Below, piece by piece: positions 60,558 through 64,000 of a DNA stretch of 64,000 nt. Location of the stretch: positions 744,001-808,000 of the forward strand of contig NZ_CP051626.1 in NCBI RefSeq assembly GCF_012844365.1. Direction: 5' to 3'. The notes below the pieces were generated by a model. The model was not told the DNA's origin. It did no database searches and saw only the letters and a program-made list of their open reading frames with translations. The stretch's first letter is position 1. Every line of letters begins with the position of its first letter. Origin of the DNA: Brevibacterium sp. 'Marine'. GTDB lineage: Bacteria; Actinomycetota; Actinomycetes; Actinomycetales; Brevibacteriaceae. Position numbers and translations under genes: made by a program.

Positions 60558-61169
60558 ATGGCGAATGACGGACGGATGCGGATTCTCGAGGCGGCGAAGG
60601 CTCTGGCCGAATCGCATGATTCGGTGCAGGGTGTGACGATCTCGCTCGAATCGGTCGCGCAGCAGGCGGGACTGACGAAACCGGGCCTGATGTATCACTT
60701 CCCGTCCAAGGAAGCGCTCATGCTCGGGCTCGTCGACCATGCCGCGAAAGACTGGGCGCAGCGGCTGCGTGAGCACACCGGACATTCGAGTCGGGAACTG
60801 ACGAGCTTCGAACGGCACCGGGCCTACGTCACCGTGGCCACCACCGCCGAGGTCTCGCGCGCGGACTACTGGATCTTCTCCGATGCGCTCTACCACCCGA
60901 AGCTGTCGCGGGCGTGGAGCGAGCATCTCGGTCCGTGGTTCGACACCGCCGGGCTCGATGATCGTGCGGTGTCTCTGCTCACCGCCGCTCGTTTCTGTGC
61001 CGACGGCGCATGGATGTCCGAAGCCACCGGAGTGTTCCCCTCCACCGATCTCGCGGCCGTGCGCACGCACGCGCTCGCGCTCATCGACGCCGCTGAGGCA
61101 GCCATCGATGCCGCGGCGGGAGTCGCTGTGGGAACGTCCGACGATGCCGCGGCGGAGGTGACAGGATGA
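60558..61169 (+). CDS. TetR-family regulator of the SMR pair
   Basis: A 203-aa protein. The HTH is VTISLESVAQQAGLTKPGLM followed by YHFPSKEALMLG. The ligand domain resembles TetR_C regulators of quaternary-ammonium exporters. The palindrome upstream indicates autoregulation, and the stop overlaps the first SMR start (ATGA), so regulator and pump form one operon. Confidence 0.9.
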   Translation: MANDGRMRILEAAKALAESHDSVQGVTISLESVAQQAGLTKPGLMYHFPSKEALMLGLVDHAAKDWAQRLREHTGHSSRELTSFERHRAYVTVATTAEVSRADYWIFSDALYHPKLSRAWSEHLGPWFDTAGLDDRAVSLLTAARFCADGAWMSEATGVFPSTDLAAVRTHALALIDAAEAAIDAAAGVAVGTSDDAAAEVTG

Positions 61170-61525
61170 ACTCGACACGTCTGCTGCTGCTCGTTACCGC
61201 CATCCTCGCCGAGGTGGCCGCCACCCTGATGCTGCGCGCCGCGGTCGCCGATCCGGTGTGGATTCCCGGGGTCGTCGTCCTCTACGCCGCGGCCTTCTTC
61301 ATCCTCGGCCTCACCCAGCGGCTCGGTATGCCGCTGGGTGCCGTCTACGCGACCTGGTCGGCCAGCGGGGTCGCACTCGTGGCCGTGCTCGGTGTCGTGT
61401 TCTTCGGTGAACTTCTGAGCGTCGGCGCCATCATCGGCATCGCCCTCATCATCATCGGCGTCATCCTCGTCGAATCCGGCACTCCCGAAGAATCCGCGAC
61501 CGTGGAGACGGAGGTGACCGAATGA
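61166..61525 (+). CDS. SMR-family multidrug efflux subunit (first of pair)
   Basis: A 119-aa protein with four TM segments. LLVTAILAEVAATLMLRAA contains the essential TM1 Glu; YATWSASGVALVAVLGVVFF and GAIIGIALIIIGVILVESG follow the family pattern. The C-terminal acidic tail EESATVETEVTE is extra. Start and stop overlap tetR and the second SMR by 4 bp each, so an obligate heterodimer like EbrAB is likely. It exports cationic compounds. Confidence 0.92.
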   Translation: MNSTRLLLLVTAILAEVAATLMLRAAVADPVWIPGVVVLYAAAFFILGLTQRLGMPLGAVYATWSASGVALVAVLGVVFFGELLSVGAIIGIALIIIGVILVESGTPEESATVETEVTE

Positions 61526-61836
61526 GCTGGATGTGGTTGGCCCTGTCGATCCTCAGCGAGGTCGCCGGCACCCTGTGCCTGCGTGCGAGCGCCGGACTGC
61601 AGCGCAGGATCTGGTTCATTCCCGTGGCCATCAGCTACACCGCGGCCTTCTTCTTCCTCGGCCGCACACTTGCCGAGGGCATGCCTCTGGGCGTCGCCTA
61701 TGGTCTGTGGGCGGCCTGCGGAGTCGCGCTGGTCTGCCTGCTCTCCCGGGTCATCTGGAAGGATCCGCTCACGCGCAAGGCGCTGCTGGGCATCGGCTTC
61801 ATCACCGTCGGAGTCATCCTCGTCGAAATAGGCTGA
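61522..61836 (+). CDS. SMR-family multidrug efflux subunit (second of pair)
   Basis: A 104-aa protein with four TM segments. WLALSILSEVAGTLCLRAS holds the TM1 Glu, and GLWAACGVALVCLL and GIGFITVGVILVEIG match the family. It is coupled to the first subunit by ATGA overlap. It ends directly at a 3 x 18-bp tandem repeat. Confidence 0.92.
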   Translation: MSWMWLALSILSEVAGTLCLRASAGLQRRIWFIPVAISYTAAFFFLGRTLAEGMPLGVAYGLWAACGVALVCLLSRVIWKDPLTRKALLGIGFITVGVILVEIG

Positions 61837-61838
61837 CC

Positions 61839-61892
61839 CGGGACTGCCGAATCGACCGGGACTGCCGAATCGACCGGGACTGCCCGATTGAC
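61839..61892. repeat. 18-bp tandem repeat, three copies
   Basis: The unit CGGGACTGCCGAATCGAC occurs at 61839-61856 and 61857-61874 identically, and at 61875-61892 with two changes. It starts 2 bp after the second SMR stop. Confidence 0.92.
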
Positions 61893-62326
61893 CGTTCCCG
61901 CGCGGGGCAGGTCCGGGCGGCTCAGCCCGGTGCATCCTCGGCGATGGCGGCGGCCATTCGTTGCTGAGAATTTATTGTGAAGCCTCACGCAAGCTGTTAT
62001 CGTCCGAAGGCATGACCCCTCTCAGATTCGACGACCACCACCGCTGGGGTTGGTCGACCCCGAATCGAGAGCGCCCGAGCTGCGGCTTCGCCAATGATTC
62101 CTGGGAACCCGTGGCCGTCGGCTGGTGGGGCGGAGAGCCCTAGTCACTGATCGCCGATCCGCAGACCATCTGCCAGATCGACGACCGCCGGCCGGTCGCA
62201 TCACCTGATTCCCGACTCTGACCCGATGTGCGTTCATGCCATCGGGCCCTGATGCGTTCGTCTTCGTGCGCGGCACCGATCGATCTCGGCAGTTTCCGCA
62301 ACAATCGAAAGAGTGTGAACCGACAC
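61893..62326. other. Gene-poor region between SMR pair and BCCT transporter
   Basis: Apart from the candidate Trp-rich frame at 62012-62143, no coding frame looks real. AT-richer sequence near 61965-62000 and 62290-62315 may hold promoters for the short frame and the BCCT gene. I see no clear hairpin terminator. Confidence 0.5.
62012..62143 (+). CDS. Candidate Trp-rich short ORF upstream of the BCCT gene
   Basis: 43 codons from ATG 62012. Five of 43 residues are Trp (HHRWGWSTP, NDSWEP, VGWWGGEP), which is very unusual for a chance frame. GAAGG precedes the ATG at short distance, and TGTTATCGT upstream could hold a -10. It lies 183 bp before the BCCT start in otherwise gene-free sequence. It could be a leader peptide, a small protein or chance. 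No family recognised. Confidence 0.35.
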   Translation: MTPLRFDDHHRWGWSTPNRERPSCGFANDSWEPVAVGWWGGEP

Positions 62327-64000
62327 ATGACAGATGACTCCAACCGCACCGACGAACACGATCGGGGCCCGGATCAGCGGTCCGATGCCACCACCGAGGC
62401 GGCCCGCCGTGCCTCACGTGAACGGATCATGGCCGATGCCCGTCGGATGGGTGCCGACGCCAAACGCGTCGGTCGCGAGACCGGGCGCAACCTCGGCCAA
62501 TTCGACTACCGCCGCCCTCGCGGTCCCGTGAAGGCCGATCTCGAAGACACACACGGCCACTACCCGCACGACACCCACCCGATCCTCGTGCCCGGCATCG
62601 CCATCGACGAACAGCGGCGCCGGTACTCCCTCGACAAAGTGATCTTCGCGATCGCCGGAACCCTCACGGTCGCCTTCGTCATCTGGGGCATCGCCGATTC
62701 CGGCAGCGTTGCCTCGGTGGCGCAGGCTGCATTCGACTGGTCGACGATGAATGTGGGCTGGCTGTTCAACCTCGTCGCCCTCGTCATCCTCGTCGCCATG
62801 CTCATCCTCGCGTTCTCCCCGTACGGAAAGATCCCGCTCGGAAAGGACGGGGAGAAGGCCGAGTTCTCCACGTTCGCCTGGGTGGCGATGCTCTTCGCCG
62901 CGGGCATCGGCATCGGAGTCCTCTTCTTCGGCCCCTCCGAGCCGCTGACCTACTTCATCACTCCACCCCCGCTGACGAATGACCCAGAGTCGATCGAAGC
63001 GCTCCACGGCGCGATGGCGCAGACCTACTACCACTGGGGATTCCACGCTTGGGCGATGTACGCCTTGGTGGGCGGTGCGATCGCCTACGCCGCCTACCGC
63101 CGCGGCAGGTCCCTGCTGCTGTCCTCGATCTTCGTCAGCCTCTTCGGCAAACGACAGTCGGAGGGCTTCGCCGGCAAACTCGTCGACATCTTCGCCATCG
63201 TCGCCACACTGTTCGGCACGGCCGCCGCGCTCGGCATCGCAGCCATGCAGATCGGCACCGGAGTGAGCATCGTCTCCGGTGCGGGACCGATGACGAACAA
63301 TATGCTCGTCATCATCATCCTCGTCCTCACCCTCGGCTTCATCATCTCTGCGGTCTCGGGTGTCTCGAAGGGCATCCGCTACCTGTCGAGCATCAACATC
63401 GTGCTCACGATCGGCATCGTCGGCATCGTCCTCTTCCTCGGGCCGACTCTGTTCCTGCTCAACCTGCTGCCCTCGGCGCTCATGGAGTACCTCGGGTCGA
63501 TGTTCGATCTCATGGGCAAGTCCCTGTCCTGGGGTTCCGAGACCCAGGAGTTCCAGTCGGTGTGGACCGTCTACTACTGGGCCTGGTGGATCTCCTGGTC
63601 GCCTTTCGTCGGCACCTTCATCGCCCGCATCTCGCGCGGGCGCAGCATCCGCCAGTTCCTCCTCGGCACGATCTTCATCCCCTCGACGCTGCTCTTCGTC
63701 GCCTACGGGATCATGGGAGGAACCTCGATCTCGATGTACCGGGACGGCGCCGCCGGATTCTCCGACAGCATGGCCGCACCCGAGGTCTTCTTCGCGCTCG
63801 TCGACAACCTGCCCTACGTCGAATGGCTGCCGTTCGCGGCGATCGTCGTGCTCGCGATCTTCTTCATCACCTCGGCTGACTCCGCCTCCGTGGTCATGGG
63901 CATGCTCGCCAGCCGCGGCGACCAGGAGCCGAAGAAGTGGGTGGTCGTGTTCTGGGGCCTGGTGATGTCGGGCATCTCCGTGGTGATGCTCCTGCTCGGC
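62327..64000 (+). CDS. BCCT-family betaine/choline transporter, C-terminus cut by window end
   Basis: 558 codons visible with the frame open at the window end. After a hydrophilic N-terminus of about 100 residues with charged helices, the first TM segments begin near residue 105. AAGIGIGVLFFGPSEPLTYF is the TM3 glycine-rich sodium/substrate region (GIGIG), and the segment TVYYWAWWISWSPFVGTFIA is the BCCT signature. ITSADSASVVMGMLASRG follows in the late TM segments. It is driven by sodium or proton for osmoprotectant uptake. ATG 62327 is chosen; an in-frame GTG at 62315 is possible. Confidence 0.93.
   Translation, partial: MTDDSNRTDEHDRGPDQRSDATTEAARRASRERIMADARRMGADAKRVGRETGRNLGQFDYRRPRGPVKADLEDTHGHYPHDTHPILVPGIAIDEQRRRYSLDKVIFAIAGTLTVAFVIWGIADSGSVASVAQAAFDWSTMNVGWLFNLVALVILVAMLILAFSPYGKIPLGKDGEKAEFSTFAWVAMLFAAGIGIGVLFFGPSEPLTYFITPPPLTNDPESIEALHGAMAQTYYHWGFHAWAMYALVGGAIAYAAYRRGRSLLLSSIFVSLFGKRQSEGFAGKLVDIFAIVATLFGTAAALGIAAMQIGTGVSIVSGAGPMTNNMLVIIILVLTLGFIISAVSGVSKGIRYLSSINIVLTIGIVGIVLFLGPTLFLLNLLPSALMEYLGSMFDLMGKSLSWGSETQEFQSVWTVYYWAWWISWSPFVGTFIARISRGRSIRQFLLGTIFIPSTLLFVAYGIMGGTSISMYRDGAAGFSDSMAAPEVFFALVDNLPYVEWLPFAAIVVLAIFFITSADSASVVMGMLASRGDQEPKKWVVVFWGLVMSGISVVMLLLG

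Noticed and set aside
1..64000. CRISPR array, tRNA, rRNA or insertion sequence
   Set aside because: No regularly spaced repeat-spacer pattern, no tRNA-like cloverleaf noticed and no transposase reading frame. The repeats present are short tandem or palindromic.

Overview
The window is 64 kb of GC-rich DNA packed with genes on both strands. Many genes overlap at start and stop codons (ATGA, GTGA), and GTG starts are common. The gene content points to a high-GC actinobacterium of the Micrococcales: a DUF3151 protein, a DUF222/HNH protein, an Ohr/OhrR pair, a catabolic sialic acid cluster and a BCCT transporter. Brevibacterium is my best guess, from overall gene style rather than a marker gene. 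I saw no rRNA, tRNA, CRISPR array, transposase or prophage gene.

Layout. 1-2.5 kb: 3' end of an arsenic-type flavoprotein, a histidine phosphatase and a LysR regulator. 2.6-5.9 kb: a family I CoA-transferase pair and an MHS-type transporter, divergent from LysR. 6.2-8.7 kb: a DUF222/HNH protein, followed by an AT-richer gene-free stretch. 9.5-13.6 kb: malic enzyme, the ohrR-ohr peroxide operon with an OhrR box, and an SPFH protein. 13.8-19.8 kb: sialic acid/amino-sugar catabolism, with a FadR-type regulator and nagB on plus facing a symporter-nanA-nanK-nanE operon on minus. 20.0-22.9 kb: TetR, a short CaiB-type protein and an acyl-CoA dehydrogenase. 23.0-27.1 kb: a glycosyltransferase, a membrane-anchored GDPD-like protein, DUF3151 and a DHA2 transporter. 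27.3-28.9 kb: ArsR and an old yellow enzyme, divergent. 29.1-30.6 kb: a usp-crcB-crcB overlapping operon (fluoride export). 30.8-32.9 kb: an aminotransferase and a DinB protein. 33.0-39.2 kb: a sensor kinase, a response regulator and an FtsX-type ABC exporter. 39.3-44.3 kb: purA, a small acidic protein, a DUF1989 protein, a frameshifted arylamine N-acetyltransferase, an AraC regulator and a VOC protein. 44.4-47.5 kb: a GAF regulator divergent from an NTF2-flavin monooxygenase fusion. 47.7-48.7 kb: a DUF559-like protein bracketed by inverted repeats. 48.8-51.1 kb: TetR and a multidrug MFS pump across a 32-bp palindrome. 51.4-54.6 kb: a tctCBA tripartite carboxylate transporter. 54.9-60.4 kb: oligopeptidase B and a TrpXYZ-like ABC importer. 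60.6-64 kb: TetR with a paired SMR exporter and a truncated BCCT transporter.

Two themes recur. First, long, nearly perfect inverted repeats with arms of 16-27 bp sit at gene ends, mostly without a T-tract, and look like bidirectional terminators; related copies bracket ohrR-ohr and the DUF559 gene. Second, the 10-mer GCCGCCTCGG or its complement occurs more than 20 times, often encoding Ala-Ala-Ser-Ala in low-complexity protein segments. Local regulators with visible palindromic operators (OhrR, ArsR, two TetR, FadR-type) are the other clear feature. I did not find a clearly new multi-gene system. The best leads are the bracketed DUF559 gene, the GDPD-like membrane protein, the usp-crcB-crcB operon, the structured leader before the ABC importer and the Trp-rich short ORF before the BCCT gene.
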